From contig JAFEEX010000064.1 in the NCBI GenBank assembly GCA_018240895.1, forward strand, positions 1 through 35,247: a DNA stretch of 35,247 nt. Direction: 5' to 3'. Source of the stretch: Pseudomonadota bacterium (GTDB taxonomy: Bacteria; Pseudomonadota; Alphaproteobacteria; Sphingomonadales; Sphingomonadaceae). Under the pieces are notes generated by a model. That model saw only the letters and a list, made by a program, of their open reading frames with translations. It did no database searches and was not told the origin of the DNA. The position numbers were made by a program, and so were the translations under genes. Positions 7,869 through 17,100 of the stretch are shown here, piece after piece (the first letter of the stretch is position 1; each line of letters opens with the position of its first letter).

Positions 7869-8201
7869 ATGCGTAGCATGATAACGATCATACGGGGTCT
7901 GGCGCAGGCCCTGGCCGATCCGCAACTACGTGGCTTGCTGGGGCTGATCGCCGGCCTGATCGGCATCGCCACCCTGTTCTATCATCAGGTTGAAGGATGG
8001 CGCCTGCTTGATGCGCTGTACTTTTCGGTGATGACCCTGGCGACGGTGGGCTATGGCGATTTCGCGCCGCGCACCGACATGGGCAAGCTGTTCACCATCG
8101 GCTTGGTCTTTTCCGGAATCGGTCTGTTCGTTGCGACGGCGTCCGCGCTGGGCGACCGGATCGTGGCGCAGCGCAGCCGCAGCGGAGCGCACAAGGAATG
8201 A
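7869..8201 (+). CDS. two-TM potassium channel (Ion_trans_2 type)
   Basis: Small K+ channel subunit of 110 aa. TM1 is at about residues 21-38 (GLLGLIAGLIGIATLFY), the pore loop holds the selectivity filter TVGYGD in TLATVGYGDFAP near residues 58-67, and TM2 spans about 73-93. This is the minimal tetrameric KcsA-like layout; no RCK/TrkA-N regulatory domain or voltage sensor is present. The stop overlaps the ClC start as ATGA, so the two channels are translationally coupled. The alternative ATG at 7878 would shorten it by three residues. Confidence 0.9.
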   Translation: MRSMITIIRGLAQALADPQLRGLLGLIAGLIGIATLFYHQVEGWRLLDALYFSVMTLATVGYGDFAPRTDMGKLFTIGLVFSGIGLFVATASALGDRIVAQRSRSGAHKE

Positions 8202-9397
8202 AGCAACCGGCGGTCGCTGCGCTCTACGGTCTGGTCGCCGGCATGATTGCCGCAGCCGTGCTGGGCACCATGAACATTTTGACGGAGGTGATCTGGCGGG
8301 GAGAAGTTTCGGCGGGGCGTACCTTCCTGACCATCATGGCCGGCGGCGCGCTGATTGCGGGATTGCGGGCGTTTGACGGCGGCAAAGAGAACGATCTTGC
8401 CGCGCAGCTGCGTGAGGTCCGCGATCCTGCGGCCTTCCATTGGCGGCGCACGGCGCTGCTGGCGGCCATGGCGATCATTGCGGTGGCCTTTGGCGGCGCG
8501 ATCGGGCCAGAGGCGGGAACCCTGGCGGTGATTGCCGAACTGTCGGCGATTGTCTCGCTGGCCATCGCCCGTTCCGGGGCGGAACGCCGGTTCATTGGCG
8601 AGGTGGGGGCCGCAGCCGCGCTGGGCGGGCTTTACGGATCGCCGCCAGGCGGAACCATGCTGGCCGGGGAGGCGGATGAAGCCGTCGGCTCCGACGCCAA
8701 CGCAAAACGGCAGCAGCTTTTGCTGTTTCTTGCGGCTCTGGCGGGATTGGCCGGCTTCGCGCTGGCCGCCAGGGTTGTGCTGCACGGTGGCGGGATGCGG
8801 GTGCATTTGCCGCTTGTCACGCAGCCTGACGAACTGCGCGACATCTTCGCAGCGGCTTTGCCGGCGCTGTTTGGCGGGGCGGCCGGATTGGGTTTCGTCG
8901 TCCTGCTTCCCCGGCTTCAGCATCTGCTGGCACGGTGCGGCGGCACCTGGATTCAGACCCTGCTATGCTCGGCCGGTTTTGCGGCGCTTGCCGCCAGCTT
9001 CCCGGTTCTGCGGTTCTCCGGCCATCATGAGATCGAGGCGATGCTCGTCTGGGGCCAAAGCGTCGGAATGGCAGCCCTGCTGGGCCTTGCCGGGCTGAAA
9101 GTGTTGTGCCTGACGCTGTGTCTTGCCGGCGGCTGGCGCGGCGGGGCCATATTCCCGCTGATCTTTGTCGGCGCGGCCGCGGGCAGCAGCGTGCAGGGCT
9201 TCATGCCCGGACTGGATTCCACCGTGGCGGTTCTGGCGGGAATTTCCGCAGCAGCCACCGTGGGCATGGGCAAGCCGCTGGCCGCGATCCTGATCGTGGC
9301 CCTGCTTGTGGCACCGCTGGTTCCCGGCACATTGTGCGTTGGCGCGCTGGTTGGCCTGATGCTGTCACGCCTGGCTCCGGCCAATACACTGCACTGA
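8198..9397 (+). CDS. divergent ClC-family chloride channel/transporter
   Basis: Polytopic anion channel or antiporter of the ClC family, 399 aa with about ten hydrophobic helices. Family landmarks are GGAIGPEAG (helix N-terminus equivalent to GREGP), EVGAAAALGGLYGSPPGG (equivalent to the region after it), and GGAIFPLIFVGAAAG (equivalent to GGIFAP). The gating glutamate of E. coli ClC is replaced by Ile in GAIGP, as in the YfeO-like branch, and no GSGIP motif is evident. No C-terminal CBS domains are present. Coupling to the K+ channel gene by a 4-bp overlap suggests joint expression, possibly for membrane potential or salt balance (inference). Confidence 0.85.
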   Translation: MKQPAVAALYGLVAGMIAAAVLGTMNILTEVIWRGEVSAGRTFLTIMAGGALIAGLRAFDGGKENDLAAQLREVRDPAAFHWRRTALLAAMAIIAVAFGGAIGPEAGTLAVIAELSAIVSLAIARSGAERRFIGEVGAAAALGGLYGSPPGGTMLAGEADEAVGSDANAKRQQLLLFLAALAGLAGFALAARVVLHGGGMRVHLPLVTQPDELRDIFAAALPALFGGAAGLGFVVLLPRLQHLLARCGGTWIQTLLCSAGFAALAASFPVLRFSGHHEIEAMLVWGQSVGMAALLGLAGLKVLCLTLCLAGGWRGGAIFPLIFVGAAAGSSVQGFMPGLDSTVAVLAGISAAATVGMGKPLAAILIVALLVAPLVPGTLCVGALVGLMLSRLAPANTLH

Positions 9398-9506
9398 ACG
9401 GGATGGCTCGGCTCTGAGCTTCGGCAGCGCGGTCGCCGCCGCGAGGGGAACAATGGCGTGTGTCAGGATCGTTGGCATTGGTCCTTGTTCGAATTATCAG
9501 GGATGG

Positions 9507-10004
9507 ATGACATCACAACCGATCCTCATCCTCACCACCGGCGGCACGATCGACAAGAATTATTTCGACGCGCTCAGCCAATACCAGATTGTTGACAGTG
9601 GCATTCCCGCGCTGCTGAGCGAAGCGCGGGTGGCCCTGCCATTCCGGATCGTGGAGCTGATGCGCAAGGACAGTCTTGAGATGACCGACGCCGACCGCGC
9701 CCTGATCGCCAGCACCGCACGCGAAGCGCCGGAGACGCGGATCGTGCTGACTCATGGCACCGATACGATGACCGAAACCGCCAGGGTTATCGCCGCGCAG
9801 GTTCCGGGCAAGACCGTGGTGCTGACCGGAGCGCTAAGCCCGGCGCGCTTTGCCGAAACCGATGCACCGTTCAATCTGGGCATGGCCTTTGCCGCCGCTC
9901 AGGTTGCTCCTGCCGGGGTGTGGATCGCGATGAGCGGTGAGGTCTTTGACGCACTGAAAGTGAAGAAGGACCGCGCCGCGGGGAAGTTCGTGGCGCTTAG
10001 CTGA
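9507..10004 (+). CDS. small asparaginase-like protein, N-terminal domain only
   Basis: Protein of 165 aa matching the N-terminal domain of type I/II L-asparaginases. It has both catalytic-threonine motifs: TTGGTIDK near residue 9 and THGTDTM near residue 83. Full asparaginases are about 320-340 aa with a second domain that completes the active site across the dimer; that domain is missing here and the frame ends cleanly at a TAG. Such short homologues occur in other proteobacteria, so this may be a stable subfamily rather than a truncation; activity on asparagine is uncertain. ATG 9507 was chosen since homology begins there; ATG 9453 has a better ribosome binding site (GAGGGG) and would add 18 residues. 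The 3' end overlaps the convergent VOC gene by 8 bp. Confidence 0.8.
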   Translation: MTSQPILILTTGGTIDKNYFDALSQYQIVDSGIPALLSEARVALPFRIVELMRKDSLEMTDADRALIASTAREAPETRIVLTHGTDTMTETARVIAAQVPGKTVVLTGALSPARFAETDAPFNLGMAFAAAQVAPAGVWIAMSGEVFDALKVKKDRAAGKFVALS

Positions 10005-10383
10005 CCGGGCGGTGGCAGATCAGGCTCAGCTTGTTGCCATCGGGATCGCGCACATAGCCGCCATAGAATTCCGGGCCATACTGCGGGCGCGGCCCGGGAC
10101 CGCCTTCGTTGCTGCCGCCATTGGCCAGCGCAGCGGCGTGGGCGGCGTCAACCTCTGCTGTCGAAGCGCAGCGGAAGCCGGGCATATTGCCATTGCCCGG
10201 CGCTGCGGCTTGCCCGTCAAACGGCGCCGCGACCCAGGCCTGGGTGCCATTGCCAAAGCGATAGCAGACGGCTGCGGGGTATTCCGCCACCATCTCTCCA
10301 CCGATGGCCGCAAACACCGCGCCGTAAAATTGCTGTGCCCGGCCGTGATCGTTGGTTCCGATCATCACGTAGTCAAGCGCCAT
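9997..10383 (-). CDS. VOC (glyoxalase/bleomycin resistance) superfamily protein
   Basis: Single-domain VOC protein of 128 aa with the paired beta-alpha-beta-beta-beta pattern: it begins ALDYVMIGTNDHGRAQQFY and ends FYGGYVRDPDGNKLSLICH, the usual second-half signature with a metal-ligand Glu replaced by less typical residues. Members act as lyases, dioxygenases or resistance proteins on small molecules; substrate unknown. It lies downstream of the HxlR regulator gene on the same strand, 17 bp away, so the two may be co-transcribed. Confidence 0.82.
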   Translation of the reverse strand: MALDYVMIGTNDHGRAQQFYGAVFAAIGGEMVAEYPAAVCYRFGNGTQAWVAAPFDGQAAAPGNGNMPGFRCASTAEVDAAHAAALANGGSNEGGPGPRPQYGPEFYGGYVRDPDGNKLSLICHRPVS

Positions 10384-10400
10384 ATCCTGTCCCCTTCGCC

Positions 10401-10724
10401 TTATCGGCGGTGGTCACGCGCCCAGATCTCCAGCGCTTCCAGCACCGGCTTCAGGCTTTGGCCGCCTGGCGTCAAGGCATAGTCGACCCGCGGCGGAATC
10501 TCGCCGTGGTCGGTGCGGGTGATCAGCCCTTCGGCCTCCATCTCCTTCAGCGTCTTGGACAGGGTGCGGTGCGTGATCGCCCCCAGCCGGCGCTGCAATT
10601 CGTTGAAGCGCAGCGGCCCCGGCATCAGCCAGAACACAATCATCGCCCGCCACTTTCCGCTGAGCATATCAAGCGTGAATTCGGCGGGGCAGTGCCAGCC
10701 TTCCGCAGGAACGGGATTTGCCAT
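10401..10724 (-). CDS. HxlR-family winged-helix regulator
   Basis: Regulator of 107 aa with a typical HxlR/MarR-like winged helix: TLDMLSGKWRAMIVFWL, GPLRFNELQRRL, ITHRTLSKTLKEMEAEGLI and RVDYALTPGGQSL. A conserved Cys in WHCPAEF near the N-terminus is at the place used for thiol sensing in HypR/YodB-type members, so a redox or electrophile signal is possible. The start ATG 10724 follows AAGGA at 8 nt on the minus strand; the frame stays open upstream but that part has no family similarity. It is divergent from the pirin gene and probably regulates it and the VOC gene. Confidence 0.9.
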   Translation of the reverse strand: MANPVPAEGWHCPAEFTLDMLSGKWRAMIVFWLMPGPLRFNELQRRLGAITHRTLSKTLKEMEAEGLITRTDHGEIPPRVDYALTPGGQSLKPVLEALEIWARDHRR

Positions 10725-10749
10725 TGCAGTATCCTTTTGGACCGTACTT

Positions 10750-10785
10750 GTTGATGGGTGCGTGCCCACATATGTAGCGATCAAC
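10750..10785. promoter_or_regulatory. candidate HxlR operator between HxlR gene and pirin
   Basis: The 123-bp divergent spacer holds an inverted repeat GTTGAT (10750-10755) / ATCAAC (10780-10785) with 30-bp centre spacing, and inside it an 8-bp palindrome ACATATGT (10768-10775). HxlR dimers bind palindromes in such spacers. Short arms make chance possible. Confidence 0.3.
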
Positions 10786-10847
10786 CTGATGACAATGACC
10801 CTGGAGGCGGGGCAAAGCGAATACGCCTCTCTGGAAAGGCACAAGCC

Positions 10848-11708
10848 ATGAAGACCCTTATCGACACCATTCGCAACGAGCACGGCCACTGGGTGGGAGA
10901 CGGCTTTCCCGTCCGCTCGCTGTTCAGCTATCACGGCGATACCAAGGCGGTCAGCCCGTTCCTGCTGTTCGACTATGCCGGGCCGTGGAATTTTGAGCCG
11001 AGCGAAGGCCAGCCGCGCGGCGTGGGCCAGCATCCGCATCGCGGCTTCGAAACGGTAACGATCGTCTATGACGGTGAAGTCAGCCACAGGGATTCGACCG
11101 GCGGCGGCGGCACGATCGGCACGGGTGAGGTGCAGTGGATGACCGCTGGTGCGGGGATCATTCACGAGGAATACCATTCACCCGGCTATTCCAAGACGGG
11201 CGGACCGTTCCGCATGGTTCAGCTGTGGGTCAACCTGCCCGCCAAGGACAAGATGACCCCGGCGCGGTATCAGGCGATTACCCGCGACATGATCCCGACC
11301 GCCACTTTCGATGGCGGAACCGCGCGGATCATCGCCGGGCAGTTCGGCGATACCAAGGGACCGGCCAGCACCTTCACCCCGGTCAACCTGTGGGATCTGC
11401 GCCTTGACGCCGATGCCGAGGTGACGCTGCCGCTGCCCGAAGGCCACACCAGCATGATCGCCGTGCTGGCCGGCCACATCACCATTGGCGGAACCGGCGT
11501 GGGCGAGGCAGAGATCGCGCGCTTTTCAACCGAGGGTGAAGGCGTAACGATCAAGGCCGATGGCAATGCCATCGTCCTGGTCCTGACCGGCGAACCGATT
11601 GATGAGCCGGTGGTTGGCCACGGTCCCTTCGTGATGAACAGCCACGACGAGATCCGCCAGGCCTTTGCCGATTTCGATTCGGGCCGGTTCGGCGCGGTTC
11701 CCGCGTAA
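10848..11708 (+). CDS. pirin family protein
   Basis: Bicupin protein of 286 aa. The N-terminal cupin carries the pirin metal ligands: HPHRGFET (two His) and IIHEEYH (His and Glu), followed by the C-terminal pirin domain ending near GHGPFVMN. Bacterial pirins such as YhhW have quercetin dioxygenase activity, while others bind partner proteins; the role here is unknown. ATG 10848 has AAAGG 8 nt upstream. Divergent from an HxlR regulator with a possible sensing Cys, which suggests induction by electrophiles or quinone-like compounds (inference). Confidence 0.93.
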   Translation: MKTLIDTIRNEHGHWVGDGFPVRSLFSYHGDTKAVSPFLLFDYAGPWNFEPSEGQPRGVGQHPHRGFETVTIVYDGEVSHRDSTGGGGTIGTGEVQWMTAGAGIIHEEYHSPGYSKTGGPFRMVQLWVNLPAKDKMTPARYQAITRDMIPTATFDGGTARIIAGQFGDTKGPASTFTPVNLWDLRLDADAEVTLPLPEGHTSMIAVLAGHITIGGTGVGEAEIARFSTEGEGVTIKADGNAIVLVLTGEPIDEPVVGHGPFVMNSHDEIRQAFADFDSGRFGAVPA

Positions 11709-11726
11709 GAATCGCCGGTTGGCAGG

Positions 11727-11756
11727 CGGGCCGGAACCTTGCGGGGTTCCGGCCCG
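11727..11756 (+). terminator. terminator-like hairpin after pirin gene
   Basis: A perfect 12-bp GC-rich stem, CGGGCCGGAACC (11727-11738) and GGTTCCGGCCCG (11745-11756), with a 6-nt loop, lies 19 bp after the pirin stop. It is followed by TTCTGCTTGG, which is only weakly T-rich. Confidence 0.7.
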
Positions 11757-11814
11757 TTCTGCTTGGCATTGCCGGTCTTGTTCCCTAACCAGTGACGGAT
11801 TGGGGGGGATGACT

Positions 11815-13065
11815 ATGGCGACGCGTGCTGATCCACAGGGGCCGACCGCTGCGACCGGGACGCGGGCTTTGCTGCTGCTGCTGGCGGCGGCAGTCTTCAT
11901 CAATTCGCTTGATCGCGGCAATTTTTCCACCGCATCGCCGCTGATCAAGGATCAGCTCTGGCTGTCCAATTCGCAGATCGGGGTGCTGTTCTCCGCGTTC
12001 TTTTGGACCTATGTTCCCGGCCATTTCCTGTCAGGCTGGCTGTCGGAACGGATCAATCCCTATCGCACCCTTACCCTTGGCCTGCTGATCTGGTCCCTGG
12101 CGACCCTGCTGACCGGGTTCGCATCGGGCTTTGCCGTGCTGCTGGCGCTGCGTCTGCTGCTGGGGCTGGGCGAAAGCGCGGGGTGGCCGGCCTGTTCGAA
12201 ATTGCTGGCGACGCACATTCCGCCGGGCCGGCTTGCTTCTGCCAATGCCCTGACCGGGGCGGGGCTGATGCTGGGCAACGGGGTGGGCATCCTGCTGGGC
12301 GGGCTGGTGATTGCGCAATTTGGCTGGCGCGCGCTGTTCTTTGCCTTTGGCGCGGTGTCGCTGCTGTGGCTGGTGCCGTGGTTGCGGCTGAGACGGCCTC
12401 AGCCACTCCCGCCAGAAACAGGGCAGGCCGATCATGGCCCCGCCCCCAGCTTTCGCGCAATGCTGTCCCGGCGGGAGATGTGGGGGACCGCGCTGGGCCA
12501 CTTTTGCAACAACTATCCCTATTTCCTCGTGCTGTCGTGGCTGCCGCTCTATCTGGTCAAGCAGCAGGGCTATTCGCTGGTGGCGATGGCCTGGCTGGGC
12601 GGTGCGGTCTATTTCCTTTCGGCCCTGTTCGGGGTGATCGGCGCGCGGATCGCCGAAGGCTGGATCGCGCGCGGGGACGATCCCAGCCGGGTGCGCAAGA
12701 TGATGATGCTGTTGTGCCTGGCAGTGGCGCTTGGCTGTATGCTGGCCTGCGCCTTTGGCAGTGCCCAGGTGGCGGTGGCCGGCCTGCTGGCCTATTCGCT
12801 GGCCAATGGCCTTGGCGCGTTCAGCGTGTTCTCGATCGGTCAGACCCTGGCCGGACCGCGCTGCGCCGGGAAATGGGTTGGCATCCAGAACGGCGTTGCC
12901 GGCCTTTCAGGCGTAATCAGCCCGCTGCTGACCGGCTGGTCAATCGACGCCACCGGCAATTACCGCGTGGCCTTTCTGCTGGCGGCGGCAATCACCGTGG
13001 CGGGCATGGCCTGCTGGGGGCTGCTGGTCCGCCGGGTCGAGCCGCTCGACTGGGATGATCTGTGA
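11815..13065 (+). CDS. MFS transporter
   Basis: Major facilitator superfamily permease of about 416 aa with 12 predicted TM helices. The first half shows FINSLDRGNFSTASPLIKDQ in TM1 and GWLSERINPYRTL, the MFS loop 2-3 motif, then LLGLGESAGWPACSK, typical of the anion:cation symporter branch (hexuronate/phthalate-type). Substrates of that branch are organic acids; the actual one cannot be told. ATG 11815 is preferred because the GGGGGG tract is 6 nt upstream; ATG 11809 is directly next to it. It stands alone between the pirin terminator and the GNAT gene. Confidence 0.9.
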   Translation: MATRADPQGPTAATGTRALLLLLAAAVFINSLDRGNFSTASPLIKDQLWLSNSQIGVLFSAFFWTYVPGHFLSGWLSERINPYRTLTLGLLIWSLATLLTGFASGFAVLLALRLLLGLGESAGWPACSKLLATHIPPGRLASANALTGAGLMLGNGVGILLGGLVIAQFGWRALFFAFGAVSLLWLVPWLRLRRPQPLPPETGQADHGPAPSFRAMLSRREMWGTALGHFCNNYPYFLVLSWLPLYLVKQQGYSLVAMAWLGGAVYFLSALFGVIGARIAEGWIARGDDPSRVRKMMMLLCLAVALGCMLACAFGSAQVAVAGLLAYSLANGLGAFSVFSIGQTLAGPRCAGKWVGIQNGVAGLSGVISPLLTGWSIDATGNYRVAFLLAAAITVAGMACWGLLVRRVEPLDWDDL

Positions 13066-13139
13066 TCGTATTCGGCCGGGAACCCGGCAGGCCCGCACGC
13101 GTTCCCACATCAGTTCATTGATCGCGCAGGAGAACACCG

Positions 13140-13484
13140 ATGCCCGCAATTGCCATCACCATTGAGGACGGCCCGCGTCACGGGCGCTATGTCGGCCGGG
13201 TCGAAGGGATCGATGCCGAGGCAGAGATCACCTTTACGCACCGCGGGCCTGGCCTGATCAGCGCCGATCATACCGGCGCGCCCGATGAACTGCGCGGCAC
13301 CGGGGTAGCCGCAGCGCTGGTTGACTATCTGGTGGCCGACGCGCGCGAACGGCATTTCAAGATCATCCCGATCTGCCCCTATGTCCGCGCCCGGTATGAA
13401 AAGCACCCCGAATGGAGTGATGTTTTCACCACCGCGCCAGGTGAAAAACCGGTGCTGACCGCCAGCCAGATCCGGGGAGAATGA
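13140..13484 (+). CDS. small GNAT-like N-acetyltransferase (YjdJ-type)
   Basis: Protein of 114 aa from the short GNAT-related family. The acetyl-CoA loop region is DELRGTGVAAALVDYLV, followed by IIPICPYVRARYEKHPEW, the typical ending of these one-domain proteins. The acceptor is unknown. AGGAG lies about 8 nt before the ATG. The stop overlaps an ATG of the next gene, pointing to a two-gene operon. Confidence 0.88.
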   Translation: MPAIAITIEDGPRHGRYVGRVEGIDAEAEITFTHRGPGLISADHTGAPDELRGTGVAAALVDYLVADARERHFKIIPICPYVRARYEKHPEWSDVFTTAPGEKPVLTASQIRGE

Positions 13485-13486
13485 CC

Positions 13487-14125
13487 ATGGCCAAGACCGC
13501 CATCGAACCGATCCGCGATCCCGCCGCCGATCCGCTGCTGAGCCCTGAAAACTGCGCGGTGGTGCTGATCGATTATCAGCCCGAACAGGTCCGGACCGTG
13601 CGCAGTTCACCGATAGAGGATGTGATGCTCAACGTCCGCGCGGTGGTAAAACTGGCGCGCGCCTATTCCGTGCCGACAGTGCTTTCCACGGTCGGCGTCG
13701 GACTGGGGGTCAATACCGGAACGATTGCCGAACTGAGGGACGAATTACCCGATGCGCCAGAGATTGACCGCACCGGGGTCAATTCGTGGGAAGACGCGGA
13801 TTTCCGCGATGCGGTCAAGGCCACCGGGCGGCGCAAGATCGTGATTTGCGGGCTGTGGACAGAAGTGTGCTGCGCTTTTCCCACGCTTGATATGCTGCGC
13901 GATGGGTTTGAGGTTTTTCCGGTGATCGACGCGATTGGCGGCATTTCCAAAACGTCTCATGACAGCGCGATTACCCGCATGGTCCGGGCCGGGGCGCAGC
14001 CGGTAACGGCAATCTCGTTCGGCAGCGAGTTGATGCGCAACTGGGCGCGGCCCAGCTCCGATGAATTCCGCAAGGTGCTGCGCTGGTACTTTCCCGAACA
14101 GCACCGGATTGCCGCCGGGGGATAG
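13487..14125 (+). CDS. isochorismatase-family cysteine hydrolase
   Basis: Alpha/beta hydrolase-like protein of 212 aa. The family motifs are VVLIDYQPEQ with the catalytic Asp near residue 29, GVNSWEDADF, and GLWTEVCC with the nucleophile Cys near residue 128. This resembles the YcaC-like branch, whose substrate is not known. ATG 13487 is chosen because GGGGAGA is 7 nt upstream; ATG 13481 overlaps the stop of the GNAT gene but sits right against that site. It ends 25 bp before the convergent dnaE2 stop. Confidence 0.88.
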   Translation: MAKTAIEPIRDPAADPLLSPENCAVVLIDYQPEQVRTVRSSPIEDVMLNVRAVVKLARAYSVPTVLSTVGVGLGVNTGTIAELRDELPDAPEIDRTGVNSWEDADFRDAVKATGRRKIVICGLWTEVCCAFPTLDMLRDGFEVFPVIDAIGGISKTSHDSAITRMVRAGAQPVTAISFGSELMRNWARPSSDEFRKVLRWYFPEQHRIAAGG

Positions 14126-14150
14126 GCACGCCGCGCTTTCGGCAGGCCGT

Positions 14151-17100
14151 TCAATGAAAGTCGCGCGATCGGGGCAGGATGCGGACGTTGCGGGGGTGGC
14201 CGTGGCGGTGCGGGGGGGCGGTGCGCGAAGCCGGCGGATCAGAATTGTCCCGCGAAGAAAGATCGCCAAGCATCGCGGTGCGATCGATAACGCGCCTGAC
14301 CATCAGGTGGACCACGCCCTCGCTTGATTTCTGGATTTCCCCCTCGATCAGCATCAGCCGCGCGGCCATTACCGCGCGGCGCTGCGGTTCCATATCGCGC
14401 GCCCACAGCAGCGCGTTGACGATGCCGGTTTCATCCTCGATCGTGATGAATACCGCATTGCCCTTGCCGGGGCGCTGACGGATCAGGACAACCCCGGCAA
14501 CGCGCACCTTTCGCCCATCGGGCGCGGCATTGGCGGCGGCGCAGGTCAGCACGCCTTCGCGCGTGAACGCCGCGCGCAGGAACTGCATGGGATGGCCTTT
14601 GAGCGAGAGACGCGTGGTCTGGTAATCGGCCACCACCTCTTCTGCCAGGGGCATGGCGGGTAGGGCGGCATCGGGTTCCCTGCCCAGTTCCGGCGCATCG
14701 GCCCAGGCGAACAGCGGAAGCTGCCCGGGGGGCTTGCGCCGCACTTCCCACAGGGCTTCACGCCGGCTGTGGCCCAGCGAGCCAAGCGCATCGGCATCGG
14801 CCAGCTTGCGCAAGGCAGGCGGCGGCAGACCGGCGCGCGCGGCCAGATCCTCTACCGCCGTGAACGCGCCCGATTGGCGGCCTTGCACCACGGCCCCGGC
14901 CCATTCCTGACGGAACCCGTCAAGCCGGGAAAAACCAAGCCGCAACGCCAGAGCGCCATCCACGCGGCGTTCCAGCGTAGAATCCCACTCGCTGGCGCTG
15001 ACATCGATGGGCCGCACCTCTACCCCGTGATCGCGCGCATCGCGGATAAGCTGCGCCGGGGCATAGAAGCCCATCGGCTGGCTGTTAAGCAGCGCGCAGG
15101 TGAACACCGCCGGGTGGCGGCATTTGAGCCATGACGAAACATAGGCGATCCAGGCAAAGGCCTGGGCATGGCTTTCGGGAAAACCGTATTCGCCAAAGCC
15201 CCTGATCTGTTCAAAACAGCGTTCGGCAAATTCCGTGTCATACCCGCGCGCGGTCATCCCGCCGACCATCAGTTCGCGGTAACGATCCACCGTTCCGCGA
15301 TTGCGAAAGGTTGCCATCGCTCGGCGCAGCCCATCGGCCTGCCCGGGGGTAAAGCCGGCAGCGACAATCGCCAGTTTCATCGCCTGTTCCTGAAACAGCG
15401 GCACGCCCAGGGTCTTGCCCAGCACCTGGCGCAGTTCACCCGGATCATGCGGCGGCGCTGGCCGGGGGAAAACCACCGGTTCCTCCCCATTGCGGCGGCG
15501 CAGATAGGGATGGACCATTCCGCCCTGGATCGGCCCCGGCCGCACGATCGCGACCTGAATGACAAGGTCATAAAGTTCGCGCGGCTTCATCCGCGGCAAC
15601 ATCGCGATCTGCGCCCGGCTTTCGACCTGGAAAGTGCCGATACTGTCACCGCGCTGCAGCATCCGGTACGTTGCGGGATCTTCCAGCGGTACGTTCTTCA
15701 GATCATGATCGCCCAGTCCCTGTGCGCGCAGCAGGTCAAACGCCTTGCGGATGCAGGTCAGCATCCCCAGCGCCAGCACGTCTACCTTCATCAGCCCCAG
15801 CGCATCGATATCGTCCTTGTCCCATTCGATGAAGGTGCGGTCGGGCATGGCGGCGTTGTGGATCGGCACCAGTTCATCAAGCCGTCCTTCGGTCAGCACG
15901 AAGCCGCCGACGTGCTGCGACAGGTGCCGGGGAAAGCCCAGCACCTGATCAACCAGCAGCTTGAGCTGCGCGATCACCGGATTGGCGCGGTCAAACCCGG
16001 CTTCGGCCAGACGGGTATCGGGCACGTCATCACCCCAGTTGCCCCAGATGGTGGAGGCAAGCCGTGCGGTTACATCTTCGGTCAGGCCCAGCGCCTTGCC
16101 CACTTCGCGCAAGGTGCTGCGCGGGCGATAGTGGATGACGGTGGCGGCAATCCCGGCGCGTTCGCGGCCATAGCGGGCATAGATATATTGGATGATTTCC
16201 TCACGCCGCTCATGCTCGAAATCAACGTCGATATCGGGCGGCTCATCACGCTCTTCGGACAGAAAACGGGAAAACAGCAGCTTTTCGCGCACCGGATCAA
16301 TCGGGGTGATCCCCAGGAAATAGCAGACCAGCGAATTGGCGGCGCTGCCGCGCCCCTGGCACAGGATCGGCGGCTGAAGGCTGCGTGCATGGCGGACGAT
16401 GTCATGCACCGTCAGGAAGTAATGGGCATAACGGCGCTGGCGGATCAGATCGAATTCCTGATCCAGAACCGTCTGATAGGCTGCCGGCAAGCCTTGCGGA
16501 AAATGCACCCGGCCGCCTTCTTGCGAAAGATGCTCCAGCCAGTCCTGCGCATCCCACCCTTCGGGCACCGGCTCGTGCGGATATTCGTACCGCAGGTCAT
16601 CCAGGGTAAAGGCCACGCGTGACAGGAAATCGTCCGTAGCGGCAACCGCATCGGGACAGGCGCGGAACAGCCGCGCCATTTCGGCGGGCGGTTTCAGATG
16701 CCGTTCGGCATTGGCGGCCAGACGTTTGCCCGCATCGCGGATCGTCACACCTTCGCGAATGCAGGTGAGAATATCGTGCAGTGCCCGCGCGTCCGGGCTG
16801 GCATAGGTTGCATCGTTGACGGCAATCAGCGGCACCCCGGTTGCCGCCGCCAGCGCCTGTGCCTGAACCAGCCGGCGGGCGTCGGCCCCGCTGCGGGGCA
16901 TGGTGATCGCCAGCCAGACCTTGCCGGGGCAGGTCGCGGCCAGCCGGTCCAGCACGGCCCGGTCAGTGCCGGTGGCAATCAGCAGAAAATCCTGCGCGTA
17001 ATCCAGCAGATCAGACAGATAAAGCGTGCAGTCCCCTTTCACCGCCCGCCGGTTGCCCACTGTCAAAAGCCGCGTCAGCCGGCCCCAGCCGCGGCGCGTT

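Noticed and set aside
6143-7972. 609-codon minus-strand open frame opposite the phospholipase D gene
   Set aside because: Composition is that of an antisense shadow and no motif is seen; the plus strand has two intact HKD motifs.
15168-16622. 484-codon plus-strand frame opposite dnaE2
   Set aside because: Antisense to a highly conserved polymerase core, no ribosome binding site and no domain.
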